Assembly: GCA_039720395.1 (NCBI GenBank)
Contig: CM077824.1
Span: forward strand, 28,706,586 to 28,770,585
DNA: 64,000 bases
Direction of reading: 5' to 3'
Source of the DNA: Liquidambar formosana
Taxonomy: Eukaryota > Streptophyta > Magnoliopsida > Saxifragales > Altingiaceae
How positions within the stretch are numbered: the first letter of the stretch is position 1; every line of letters begins with the position of its first letter. A model generated the notes under the pieces. The model saw only the letters and a program-made list of their open reading frames with translations. It did no database searches and had not been told where the DNA came from. A program made the position numbers and the translations under genes. Shown piece after piece: positions 31,721-44,400 of the stretch.

Positions 31721-33927
31721 TGTAACACCCGGAATTCTAAACTAAGGTATTAAGGGTTTAATACTTTGTTAGTAAGTGTATTATTGGGTTTGCTGGTTTT
31801 CATTCATGCATGGGCATGGCATGATTTTGATTTTTATATGCATGGGCATATTTATTTTATGTTTAAAAATATTTTAATGGTTTTGGAAAGGTTCAGGGTT
31901 ATTTGGAAGCATTTGGGCGAGTATTGTTAAATGCTGACAAAAACTCACAAACCATAAGGGTACGGATCGATCGGGGTATGAGACCGATTGATTGATACCG
32001 CTCTAGAAATGACTATCGCGAATTGCCACCCTCGATCAATTGGGGTTAAAGCTTGATTGATCGGGCTTTGTTGAAATTGTTTTTAAAGTGCTAAAATGAT
32101 GCATGTGCCCCTCCACTACCCTCGTATGCTCAAAACTCGACCCTAACCCGCCAGATCTGGTATTTTTGCTCATTTTTCACTAGGTTAGAGTGAGAAAGAG
32201 TTAGAGAAAGAAAGGGAACATAGAGAGAGAATGTGTGAGAGATTGAGGAGAGAGAAAGTGCTTCTCTCTTCATTCTTCTTGCATTTTCATACTTTAGGAA
32301 CTTGATTTCTCTTATTTCTAATTGAGATTGGCTCATAATCATCATTCATTTGCATCTTTGGAAGGTATTTCTCATATTTGGAACCAAAGTTTGCATTTCC
32401 TTAAGAAATATCATCTCATTCATATATTTTTGGGTTTATTTATGCATCTTTGGGAGTCTTGGTTGTATTTTGGAGTTGGGACCTCCATTACCTTCATCAA
32501 TCAAGACATTTGGGAGCTAAGACTTGAATTTGGAGCTTGCATGTGCATCTTAGGATTTGGATCTACATACCCACAACATCAGAGATTGTATTTTTTTACA
32601 CAATTGGTAGAGGTAAGTGCAATTTTCATAAGTTCAAACTATTCACATGATAATATGAGATATATTATCATTGTATTTATTATTGTTGGAATATTAATCT
32701 TGTATATATATTGCAAGTTTGAAATATTTGGGAATTATGTTGATTTTGATTATATGCTGAATGTGAATCTTAGACATTTATATATTTTGGAATTATGAAT
32801 TTAGGGATGTAATTCATGTGTTTATTGTTGGATTTAATTTATGAATTCAAGGATGTAAATCATAAATGAATATTTATACTGTTTTATCTTATCATAATTT
32901 GGTATAATTATGATGTTTATTTCGAATACGAATTAAAATTCGAAATTTATGTAAATCATTTTGGGTAAAATCATTGTATCACAATTTTGTTTCATGGTGG
33001 GCATAACCATGTATAAGTAGATTTAATAATCAACTTGGTAATGTCAGGGCTATTGGAGGTAGGACTACTGTGAGCCCAAAATGAGACGTCATGCTGTGTT
33101 TTCCTATCCTCTAATCCTGGACTACTTTGTGTTGTCCGGAATCTGGGCTACTACGGTCCCAATTAGGAATATCGTGCTGTGTTGTCCTCTTGGGGTTAGG
33201 TTTTAAATCCCCCATTCCGCGCGCGATGCCCCTTTGGGGAAGTTAGGTAATTAATGGAATAAATAATTGGACCAAAGTCTCATTTGCATTGGATATCATG
33301 CATCATTCATCTTAAGTTATGAGTTATAAATATTCTTTGTATTTTTGGATAATAATATACTCGGTTAGTATATTTTCTTTTAAATATATAAATATAATTG
33401 GGATTTTATTTATATTGTTGCTTTAGTTTGTTATGTTAAAATGTTCCTACTGAGTTGTCGAACTCATGCTTATGATTTTAAAATGTTTTCAGATATTTAG
33501 CAAAGACAATTTTCAAGGAATGCTAGCAATGGGAGATGTATATTTTCTTTGTGGATTATTATAGTGAATTTTATAAGATGTATAATTTATGAAAAATGAA
33601 TGTATTTCTTTTTATTTTTAATTTGGGCCAATGGACAATATAAATGTAAATTAATTCAGGTTGTACTTTTATTTATATATGGTTTCCTTATGTAGAATGT
33701 AATATTTGGGATGATACCACAATATATGGATAACAAGAAATTTTTATGAATAGATTTTATAACAGGTTTTATGATGAATGTCCCATTTACGAATGAGTCA
33801 TGCTCAAAAATTTTAAAAATAATTGAAATTTTGATACGTGTTATACTCTTTTATTAATTGATTTATTAAATAAAATCTTGTTTTTTTTTTTTTTTTTATC
33901 ACGGTTTAATTAATTTGGGTCGTGATA
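31721..33927 (+). repeat. Gypsy-type solo LTR or LTR remnant
   Basis: Begins TGTAACACCCGGAATTC and ends near GGGTCGTGATA (a decayed GGTCGTTACA-type end), about 2.2 kb. U3 carries interrupted inverted repeats with GATCGATCGG and GATTGATCGG (31965-32070). The middle has direct repeats around CTACT...GTCCC (33060-33190), matching the layout of the remnant at 28605-30596. A 15-base near-repeat, GTGATGTARAATGTA, occurs at 31710-31724 and 33932-33946. No clean 5-bp target duplication was found. Confidence 0.5.
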
Positions 33928-34104
33928 GGATGTGATGTAAAATGTATGATATTACTTGTGATATGGCTTACGTTACATGGATCAAGTGTTGTTGATTATG
34001 TGATGTGGATTGTGAAATGTGGACCATGAGTGACGAATTTATGTGCATGAAAATGCGTCAATTTTCACTTAATGAGACTAAAGCTAAAAAAATGAACTAA
34101 CCTA

Positions 34105-34421
34105 GCTATGTTTGGTCTACCGAATACGTCGGATTGGATAGACATATCATTTTCATGTGCTTTGTGTTATTTTCAAATAAGGGATATAACAATCCATATT
34201 ATCAATAAGATAGTTATATCCTCCATATATCGCATATAATAAACCCATCAAGAGAAGTGATATATTTTTATCCTATGATACTATCTCATTTAAAAATAAC
34301 AATGAGATAGAAAATTATCCAAGAGCTATCTTTCCCACTTCAAACAAAGCTACTAAAGACTTTTTCTTCATCCAACAATCATATCCTATCCAATCTTTTT
34401 ATCCAACATACCAAACATAGC
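34105..34421. mobile_element. MITE, 317 bp, with terminal inverted repeats
   Basis: GCTATGTTTGGT at 34105-34116 and ACCAAACATAGC at 34410-34421 are perfect 12-bp inverted repeats, with further imperfect inverted similarity inside (GGATTGGATA and TATCCTATCC). No ORF. The superfamily is unclear because no target duplication could be assigned. Confidence 0.7.
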
Positions 34422-35178
34422 ATTAGTATATATCAACCATTTCATCAATCACCTACTTTGGTAATGATATCATCATGATATCAAACTAATAATCCTTCCC
34501 AGGTCAAATGGGGCCTCGCACGCGGAATAAGAGAAGACAAGATAAGACATCTCTATTTCGAACTGCAATAACCTTAAGAGGAAACGCAGCAAGACATTCC
34601 TACTTGAAACTACAGTAACCCTAAATTTGGGTCCACACCAAGTAGCTAAGGACGAAGGATAAGAACACAAAACATAACACGTCCCTTTTCTTTTGGGACC
34701 ACAGGACTACCATCATCTCTCTTGTAATACTAGTAATCTTATCAATAAAGATAAAGATGCAATTTTTCAAATGTTCCGTGTAGTTATTTTCGCTATTTTT
34801 CGGTAAGCAGAGCTATTTACCTCAAGCTGGTGCGCGCATCTCCAAGAGTTGGCCTGAACCACCCCAAGTCCCCGAGCTCTCTCTCTTTATCTGTCTCCTC
34901 CCTTCGATCTCTTCTTCCTATTCTCTGCTCTCTAAATACAAACAGAAGAGAAAGGGAAAAGCTGAAAGGGAGGGGGATGGGGTGTGAGTAGGGTGGCAGT
35001 GTTGGGTACTTGGCTTCGGTGTAGGTTAGCTTAATTGTCACTATCTTATAGGGTGAGTGCCGCTGATTGGGGCGCGTTCATACTCACGTCTTCAACTCCC
35101 AAGCTTTCATATGATTTACTATCATGTGCACACCAGAATGCACAAGAGCATTCATGCACGTCATTTATGCACACCCAG

Positions 35179-35218
<40 letters not shown>

Positions 35219-35230
35219 TTCTTATTGATA
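34422..35230. other. Stretch without recognised gene; (GA)n at 35183-35215
   Basis: The sequence between the MITE and the 54-bp tandem duplication has no convincing coding sequence. A GA dinucleotide run of about 33 bp lies near its right end. Confidence 0.4.
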
Positions 35231-35337
35231 ACTGTACAGTGGATGGCAGGAAAGACTCGATATGAACAAGCATCTGTTGCGGTTACTGTACAGTGCATGG
35301 CATGAAGCAGACTCAATATGAACAAGCATCGGTGCTT
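35231..35337. repeat. 54-bp tandem duplication
   Basis: Two copies starting ACTGTACAGTGSATGGCA (35231 and 35285), each ending in TATGAACAAGCATC, with a few base differences. The palindrome CTGTACAG marks each copy. Confidence 0.75.
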
Positions 35338-35386
35338 AACAGCAACATTTTATTTTTTCCTGAAATCATTTCCTCACAAATTGAGA

Positions 35387-35556
35387 GCTCGTTTGTTTGA
35401 CTATTATCGGGGGAATCGGAATGGAATGGAATAAGATGTCAATGGTGAGCGAGGAATGAGATTTCAATGGTGAGTGCAGATTACTCACCATCGCTCATCA
35501 TTGAAATCTCATTCTATTCCATTCTGATTCCCCGAATTCCGGCCAAACAAATATGC
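35387..35556. mobile_element. Foldback MITE, about 170 bp, near the 3' end of the PRAF-type gene
   Basis: The left half (GCTCGTTTGTTTG..., GGGGGAATCGGAATGG) and right half (CCATTCTGATTCCCC..., CCAAACAAATATGC) are inverted copies of each other over nearly the entire length, with a short centre near 35480. It lies 213 bp past the stop codon of the host gene and may be within its 3' UTR: a reverse-strand AATAAA (plus TTTATT, about 35349-35354) follows it. Confidence 0.65.
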
Positions 35557-35768
35557 CGTGAAGGTCATCCACCATCTTCTTGTTAGGGTAGATGAGGCCT
35601 TCACTACATTTTCCTTCACTGTCCCACTTTCACTGCATGGAATCATATGGGTGTGGCTTCCACAGTAGTATCTTCGACATACCCATTATGTCCAGCGCTG
35701 TTCAATGTGCGACCCAATATATGGAAAAACAACTCAAATCCCACATCCCCCCACCCCCAAAAAAAAAA

Positions 35769-35889
35769 TTAGCCCTTCGTCTTATTTTGGTTTGAGCTCG
35801 TGTATCCTTCAATGTCATACTTCTGGTATACCACTACTTGATTCTTCTCCCACCATCGCTCTGCTTCCTTCTCGGTGAACCGCTTTCGG
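35769..35889 (-). CDS. PRAF-type gene, last coding exon (BRX end)
   Basis: Completes the split Ser codon and encodes RKRFTEKEAERWWEKNQ and onward to YDIEGYTSSNQ, the second half of BRX, then a short basic tail and TAA (35771-35769). Acceptor ATTTGCAG. Confidence 0.92.
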
Positions 35890-37020
35890 CTGCAAATCAG
35901 TACCAAAAACTAATTTGTTAATTCAAAGTTGATTCAAATTATGACACTGCACCATTGACATGACTAGAGATAAAACTACTAATATAGACCAACTAACCAA
36001 CAAAATATTAATTACAATTCAATGAGAATGCTAGACTGGCATACAATTAAAGACAAATTTCAGTAACATGCATTCTTTTATGATAAAGATATCTGAACCC
36101 CTACACCAAATAATAACTCTTAATGTCATAAGGAGCCCCATTGTTCTGGCGTATGTAGTTGAGAAATAAATAAGCTAATTAAAATAACCTTTAGCACAAA
36201 CTCCCATTCACGTGAAATAATTTGCGGTTGACAGAAAATACCTGAATCTAACTCTCTTGAGCCCCTTCTGCCCACTCGACAAAGTTACAAATGTGATATA
36301 TACACCAGGTTCATACTGTTCCACCCATTCAAGCTTCAATGCGTTAGTTTCATTTTGCCTAGAATCTGCTCTTGCAACACTTAAATTTTCTACTGATCTA
36401 ATGCCGCTATAACGCATGTCTTTCTCATAAATGGAACTTAATGTATCAGAGAACACAATTGGAGAGCTGCACAGACTCTCTACTTGTCTGTCTCTTGATA
36501 GCCCAACTTCAGGAGGCAAATGAGAAGCAACAGATAGAGGACGCACACCCTCCAGAGTTGGGCTATCTCTACATTTAGTTGTGATTTGAGGCAGATTCAC
36601 ATTAACTCCATCTTTTGGTTCTCTTCCTGCTGAAAGTTTCTCTGACAATGTATGGAGCTGCACCAAAGAATATTTATATTAATTGCAGCTTATTAAAGTA
36701 CTGATAGAGGCAAACCACATGAACTAATAATTTTAACATAATGGTCTAGTCATCTCTCTTTGTATCATTAGTGCACATATGGACAGAAAATGCACATAAA
36801 ATTATCCCATTATGATTTCCATAGCATGTGGACACACAAGTTCATTATGCAAAAATATAAGATCACCCTATCACCAAAATGTTAGAGAATAGATGTGGTC
36901 ATCTGTTAAAATCCTCAAATGACCATGTTATAAATGAATCAAGAACGTTTTCTACAAATCAGAAACCTTTTATTATTTTGGACAAATTTAATTAAGGAAA
37001 ATAAATAAATAAATAATAAA

Positions 37021-37052
<32 letters not shown>

Positions 37053-38393
37053 GAGGAAAACCAATCACATGAAATAATGGAGAATATCCGAATGTGTGTG
37101 CGCGCGCACATGCATTCATTCCAACTAATACACATGGATATGTCGGCTGCATCTGACGACGACTCGAGTCATTTTACTAATCAATTCACCCCTTTGAATA
37201 AAGAAAGAGTGAATTGGATCTCATATGATTCAAGTATTAAGTGGGGAGCACAATTATATATGGAATAAAAAAGATATTAAAACTTTAAATAAGGATGCTG
37301 TCATATACTTTCTTGTTTATTAATAGACGTGGTATCTCATATGATGGATATAAAAAAATCAATATAAATAAATATAGAAATAAAAGAAAAAGGACAATAA
37401 AAAAGGGTACCACATTTTCTCATCATTTTTTAGTATTCACTACTAAAAAACTAGGTGATTCCTTCTTCACCATATGTATGAACTCCCCATGTTATCCTGA
37501 ATAAATTCAAATGCGGCACTTCATTGATAGGTTATTGCAGAATGCCTACTTTTCTTCTACAACTTCATTCTAAAGGATGGATTGGCGCCTGCAAATGCCA
37601 TGGAAATCAGAACAAAAAAATCTCATTGCCATGTGACATCTATATATGTCAGATCTTTGCAGTTACGTGTGGTTTTTTTCACTATGACAAGATCAGGAAC
37701 TGGGAAGTTCAGATTAAATTATACAACCATGGTTTTGAATTTCAGACTTATATGAGACTTCTACCCAAAAAAAAAAAAAGAAAGAAGAAAAATGAAGTAA
37801 TTCCATTTTCACAGTAATCGGCGCAAACTTTAACCAGCTATCAAAACTTAAAACTGTGCTTATATTCTACCTGATGAAGAAATGAGGCATTCAACCAATG
37901 GCAATGAAGACAATAACAGGAAAAAAAAAAAAAAAAAAAAAAAAATTACCCTTGATGTCAAAGCTCTCACAACCTCTTTTGCTGCTTTACACTTAGCCGC
38001 TTCGTCCCTTGCCAGTGACCAGGTTTCCTCAATTCTCAGTTGACATTCTTGAATCTTCTCACTTCTCATTTGACATTGCTCTTCAAGACGCCTAGCCTAT
38101 TAAAGTGACTGGATTTTAGTAGAGAAAGAACATGTCCAATACATATAGTGTATAAAAGCATCCTCAGTTGCACAGTCCACAACAAATATATAATATATAA
38201 ATATATAAATTTGTAGAGATATACATACAGTAATGTTTAGGTGGCCATGATCGGCATCGCTTATGTGCACCGTTGAGCACCTAAACATTTTCATATATAT
38301 AAGTAATAAACAATGCTATATGTGGTTATACAAATATGAAAAATAATGATACATAATGTAGTAATTGCTTGTTAATTTGGTGGGAAACCCCCC

Positions 38394-38425
<32 letters not shown>

Positions 38426-41400
38426 TTAAAGAAAGAAAACCAATAGAAAAAAGAAAAAAAAAATTCACCCGTAATAAGATAGACACAACCAAAAGCCTTG
38501 GCATTTATTCATTTCCAGCAAGAGACAAGTCTGAGCATATAAGATTTTCCTTTATGCTGCTAATTCTCGAAAAATTATTCCATGTTCTTGGATATCAATG
38601 CCACCAACAATTACATATGAAAAGGACATGATAAATATAAGCCTTTTGCAAGTAATATTTTTGATGTTTGAGCTTTTCTTTTTTTTTTTTTTTTTTTATT
38701 TTACGAAAAAAATTATAAAATAAAATAAAAAATAAAAAGAACTAGTTGGTGCACATGTGTGTTGCACATGTATGCCCAGTAATTATTTTGTTTGTTGACA
38801 TACTTCCCTAATTTATAATGCTTCTATTAACATGTTTATATGTAAAGACTAATCTATAATCAACAACATTATCGATGGAAAAATGCCAATAAGAAGGATA
38901 TAGGAAAGTTATTGTAAAACACTGTTCAAACAAAGGAAATGCAGGGAAGTATAGAACAATAAATCAATGAAGGTAAAAATCAACACACACCGTTAAAAAG
39001 GAATATAAACCAGTTTTATTATATGAGAAATTCTTCTATAGACATTAAGGCAAATACATATGTAGGCATATCTCTCTTCTTTCCTTTATTTTCTCTTCTT
39101 TCTAGTGACAAACCAAATAGAAAACTAATGCCATTTACACATATGTCTGCTTATTTGGAGCCTAATTAATAACTTTCTTTCGAGACTTAGCTGCTGAAGG
39201 TACAAACTTGGACTCCATGAGTTGGAACTTGAAACTTAAAAGATGTACTGAAAAATAACACATTTAATCTTTAAGACTATTAGTAACAAATTACATGTAT
39301 AAAGTTGAACTTGCACAACTACCCAATTTGAAGTAAAACATAATAAGTTTATCAAGTCTTTTCTACATTTTACAAATTGCTGTAATGAAGAAATGCTAAT
39401 GAATGTTGCTTGTTGTACATTTCATAATTTAAGTAGTAGATATTTTTTATGTATTTTTATATTTTCTTCAAATTCTTTTTAACATTTGAGTGTATCATAT
39501 AATACATGCAATCCTACAATACAATATTTGACAACTTCGAGAAGTATATTTAAAATGGATTTAAAAACTCTTCCTTGTTCTCATCAATTTTGTTACATCA
39601 TATTCATTGATTCTTCCATTTATTCTGGCATAAAGATACACAGGAAATTTTAAGAAAACCCACTTTTGTTGCAGCTGTGACAGAGAATTTGATATGCTAT
39701 CGATCCTATTTCTCTCCTTAATGATTAAACCCACTTATTCGCACTATTGTCTTCGTATGAGTGCATCTTATTTAAACACCTTTCATTATCTATGTAAAGT
39801 ATACCTTTCCCACATTTTATACTTCCAATGCAATAGTAAATCCATTAAAAGAAGTGTGATGTGAACTTTAAGTGGAAAAATATAGACAAAAAACTCAAGT
39901 TGCCCACTGACAAAACAATAAAGTGTCTACAAACAGCATAAAATGGTCTACATGCAGATAACCAAGGCACAACTTTTGATGAGAGATACTTTCCAGAATA
40001 CAAGCAACATGAACAACTACCCTACTTGTGGACTACCTTCATGACATCAAAACCAGGTGGCTGATGATGCATGTGCATGCATTTGAGAAAGAAAGAGACA
40101 TGCCATATCCACATAAAAAAGAACAAGTTTAAGGATAAGCATCTTAAAAACCTTGAAGCTGAAAAAATATTGAGCAATTACCTCAGCTCTGAGCCTCTGA
40201 ACTTCTTCAGTGCGTATCTCATCTGACTCTGACGAGTTTTTCTTTCCATTCATTGAATTAGAAATTGTAGATTTTGAAATTAGTGGGATCTGTTGCAAAC
40301 AAACAGGAGGAACTAAAGATAATGGATTTTTGAAAAGCGGGATTAGCGCCATAGAGTTTTCTTCACAATATGTTTCAAATAGCGCAGGACATGGAACTTG
40401 CCCCCATCTGGAAACAGATTCTGAACACTGTTGATTTTCCTCTTGACTTTTCAAGGTCTTCCTTTCACTAGATTGGATTTCCTCATTACATGATTCTCTG
40501 ATAGGCAACAATTGAGCCCGTGTAGAATTTGCTTCACCCCTATCCTCTTTCTTGTCAAAGAATGCCTTCTGTGTGGTTAACAGCTGTCTTGGACTAGGAT
40601 TTTCCACCTTTAGCAGTCTACTTGAATGCGTATTCCTCTGCAGATGATTAAAGCATGAATCACAGACTCGAAAGAGCTTGCTTTTATTAGGTGCCAGAGA
40701 TGCACTCATAACTTTTTTACTACAACATGCACGACAGAACTGAAGACCACAATTATAACAGTTATGCTTCTTCCTAGTAAACCCAAAAGACATTCTACAT
40801 CCAGTACAAGCTGATTGGTCACTGATAGAGATAGATTTGTGTAAACAAATTGCAGCTGTAGAACTTGATCCACAAGTAATACTTTCTACCTGCCTATCTC
40901 TCAAGGCGCCAACTAAAGTTGGTGTGTGTCTATCTTCAATATCACCTAATCCTAGCTGTCCATTTGCACCCTTTCCCCATGTATAAACACTTCCCCCTGA
41001 TGTCAAGACAGCAATATGATATGCTCCTGATGAGATCTCCTTAATAAACTCCTCTTTAAGATTTCCTTCAACAATAGTGATTGATTTATCTTTGGCCTCT
41101 GGATTCCCCAACTGCCCATGCACTGCACTTCCCATTGTATAAACGGTACCCAAATTGGTGAGTCCAAGAGTCAATATTCTTCCGCAAGAAACTTGAACAA
41201 AATCATGATCCACGAGTTGTGCGACACATGTTGGTAAAAGCTTCCTCTCTCGATCAGCATGCCCAAGTCTCCCTTTATCCCCATCTCCCCATGTGAATAA
41301 TTTCCCACCTACAGTGTTGAACTTGAAACGATCAACCATGATTTCCACAATAGCAGCCGTGTGCCACGGTCCACATGCAACAGATTTCACCCATAAACCC

Positions 41401-44400
41401 TTCAAAGACTCAACCTCTTTTGGTTGAGAAAAACTTTGTAGATTCCCATGCCCAAGAACCCCAAAAGTCCCATCTCCATAAGTAAATAATTGTCCAGAGG
41501 TGGAAACAATTGCTGTATGCCATTCCCCACATGAAATTTTAGATATATGAATACCATCCAAAGGACCAGAAATTTTATGTGGCAGCCACTGACAAGTATT
41601 TCTGTCCTCACTGACTAAATCAGCACCACAACCATTTTCACCCCACGTATAAAGTTCGCCAGAATGAGTCAGAGCACATGTTTGATATTCTCCGCAGGCA
41701 ACAGCATTTACATGGACCCCATTAAGGGATTCAACAATTTTTGGGTAGGTCACATCCATATTAACTTTATGACCAAGTCTTCCACCATTCCCCTCACCCC
41801 AGCAAAAGACTTCCCCCTGTTTGGTAACTAAGGCAGCATGTTTCCCTCCTAATGATAACTTCTGTACATCTAACATCGCAGTGGATTCTAGTAACTTGGG
41901 TAATAAAGCATCCACTGGCATTCCATTGTGGTTACCAAACCTGCAGACCCCACCCCCTATATATCCACCTTCTTCTATACCTTCTCCCCAAATCATGACA
42001 TCCCTCAAAATATCAATCCTTTCTGTTAGTGGAGATCCATAAGCAGGCGTGACAAACTGACAAGGCATATTTGTTTGGTATTCTGTTCCACCATAAGTTG
42101 CTCCCCTATTCTTGAGATCATCTGATTCAACATATGGGGAATTTGGAATTGAGACATCCATTAAATTTTGAGTATTTGATAGACTTGATCCTGATGAATA
42201 AAAGCTGTTGGAAGAGTATGATAAGCCATCAGAAAGACACCTCTCTGAAATTGACTGAGTAGGACTCCCAGATAAGCTGCGCACCTTCACATTGTAGAAT
42301 AACACTAAGAAAATCCTCATGAATAAGGTGACACATTAATTTAATAAAGGACAGAGTAACTGTTACATTCTCTGTAAAAATCAGAAATTATATTGATTAA
42401 CTTGAGTAGCAATGAATTCCCCTAATCAAATTTTAATCCAATTAGAATTCCTACATATAACATATAAATCACTATTTCTTAAGGAAGATTGCAATGGGAT
42501 CCACACATCCACTGATATTGATCTGGGGCATCTTACTCACTCTAGTAAAATGCCTTTTATTACATTCTCGAACATTTTAACTGAAAAAACCAGAGAGTGG
42601 AAAAAAAAAATGTCATTTCAACTATCACAAAATGTAAATAAACAAATCCGACACATCTCCCACCCTTACTAGGATAAACTTGAAGCAGATCACTTTTTTG
42701 TTTTAAGCTATAACTTCATATTTGGTTTAGTTCACAACCATCCTATCCAGGCACCATGGTTTTGTGGGATCAAAGTGTGCAAAGAGTGTGGACTAACATG
42801 TGCTTATCACCCACCTGGACGGCAAAGTACTCCAAAACAATGGAAAACATGGGCTTTGGAAGTATCCCCATTTATTCACAATAAAAAAATAATTGGAAAG
42901 CCACAACCTAATGAGAAAATGAAGAGGCTCCTCTCAGAAGCAAAAGGAACTTACGAGAGGAAGCTTCATTAGGACCATTCACCTTCGCTATACCCTTCCT
43001 TGACAGTAACCCCTATTTTGTTTGAAAACTTGTTAGAGACCACTAGAGAAACTTCAGGAATCCATCATTGACTCATCATTTAACACACTTGCTATAGAAG
43101 AATGCCCGAAGGTACTGCACTTAAAATATTTGACCGGTTTCCAAAGGTATTAAGCCCTTGTTGAGTTGTTTCTATGACTTCACTGTCTCCCTCCAGATCA
43201 ATATATATATAAACAGAAATATAAATATAAATATAAATATAAAATCAAGGAGAGCTTCTACTGAATTTTGAAATTAACCCCAACAAAACTACACCTACTT
43301 CTCTCTTCAATAGATCCACGAAGGTACAGCCGTAAAGGGTGCAACCAATGGCCACCCACATAACTCAAATGCTTAGCAGTCCAGAATCTTGTAGGTACAG
43401 TAAAGAGTCTGAGCCAAAGAAAAAAGGAAACAATCCTTCCTCAACAAGCTCCAATTTCAGTTCCTATCTCAAAGGCATGAATATTAGACCCATACTTGTT
43501 GGACCTAAGGGTTCAATCCCATGTATTTTGATGATAATAAAGCAAGGATGTTTTGCTTAGTTGCTAATGAAGTTGTAGGGTTGAGATTAACAGGCTGTAT
43601 CATCTATACCCTTCACAAATAGCAACAATGAAGTTCATGGATTTCAAAAGAAGGTACATTACAACAAATGAATCATGGAATTCAAGTTGAAGGCAATTCA
43701 AGCTCTTTTAAGAGAGATTGTGAGAGTTTAGGATCTTATGTAAGATTATTTCAAATCCTTGCTCACTTAGGACATATGGGCTTTTTTACATATTAACTAA
43801 ATGGTTACAAACTAAACAAACTGAGTTTTTGTACCAAAATGGTACCATAAGCTTTTTGAGTTGAATCCCAAAGTGGTAGACTTGTTCCAAACATTTCTGC
43901 TTTTTATCACTGGGAAACTCAGACGTCCGAAAGTTTCATCAGATGTCCATGTCTATATCTCAGACGTCTAACTATACCAGAGAACTTGCCATTGCTTCTC
44001 CTTGGACACTGACTTTTTCAGACGATCCCTCAGACGTCCGAAATGAGACTCAGACGACCTAACTATTGATTTCACTGATGAGTCCTTTTTCAATGAAAAT
44101 TGCTACTATAATTTTCAGACGTCCAAGTCACAACTCAAACGTCCGAAACCTTCGGATCTGACTTATAACGGCTAGTTTTCTAAGAGTTGTTTGAAGCATT
44201 TATTGCCCACCAAACCACTTTTCCCGGCATTAATTGCTACAGAACGGTCATTTTGGACCCTTGGACTATAAATACATCACCTATACTCATTTATGGGTAT
44301 ATTGATTGAGAAAAATACAAACAAATCACATTCCATTACTCTCAAGCCCTAGAAAATCAAGTGAGCATTCATTGTGAAATTAATCAGTAGTTGAGTGAGC

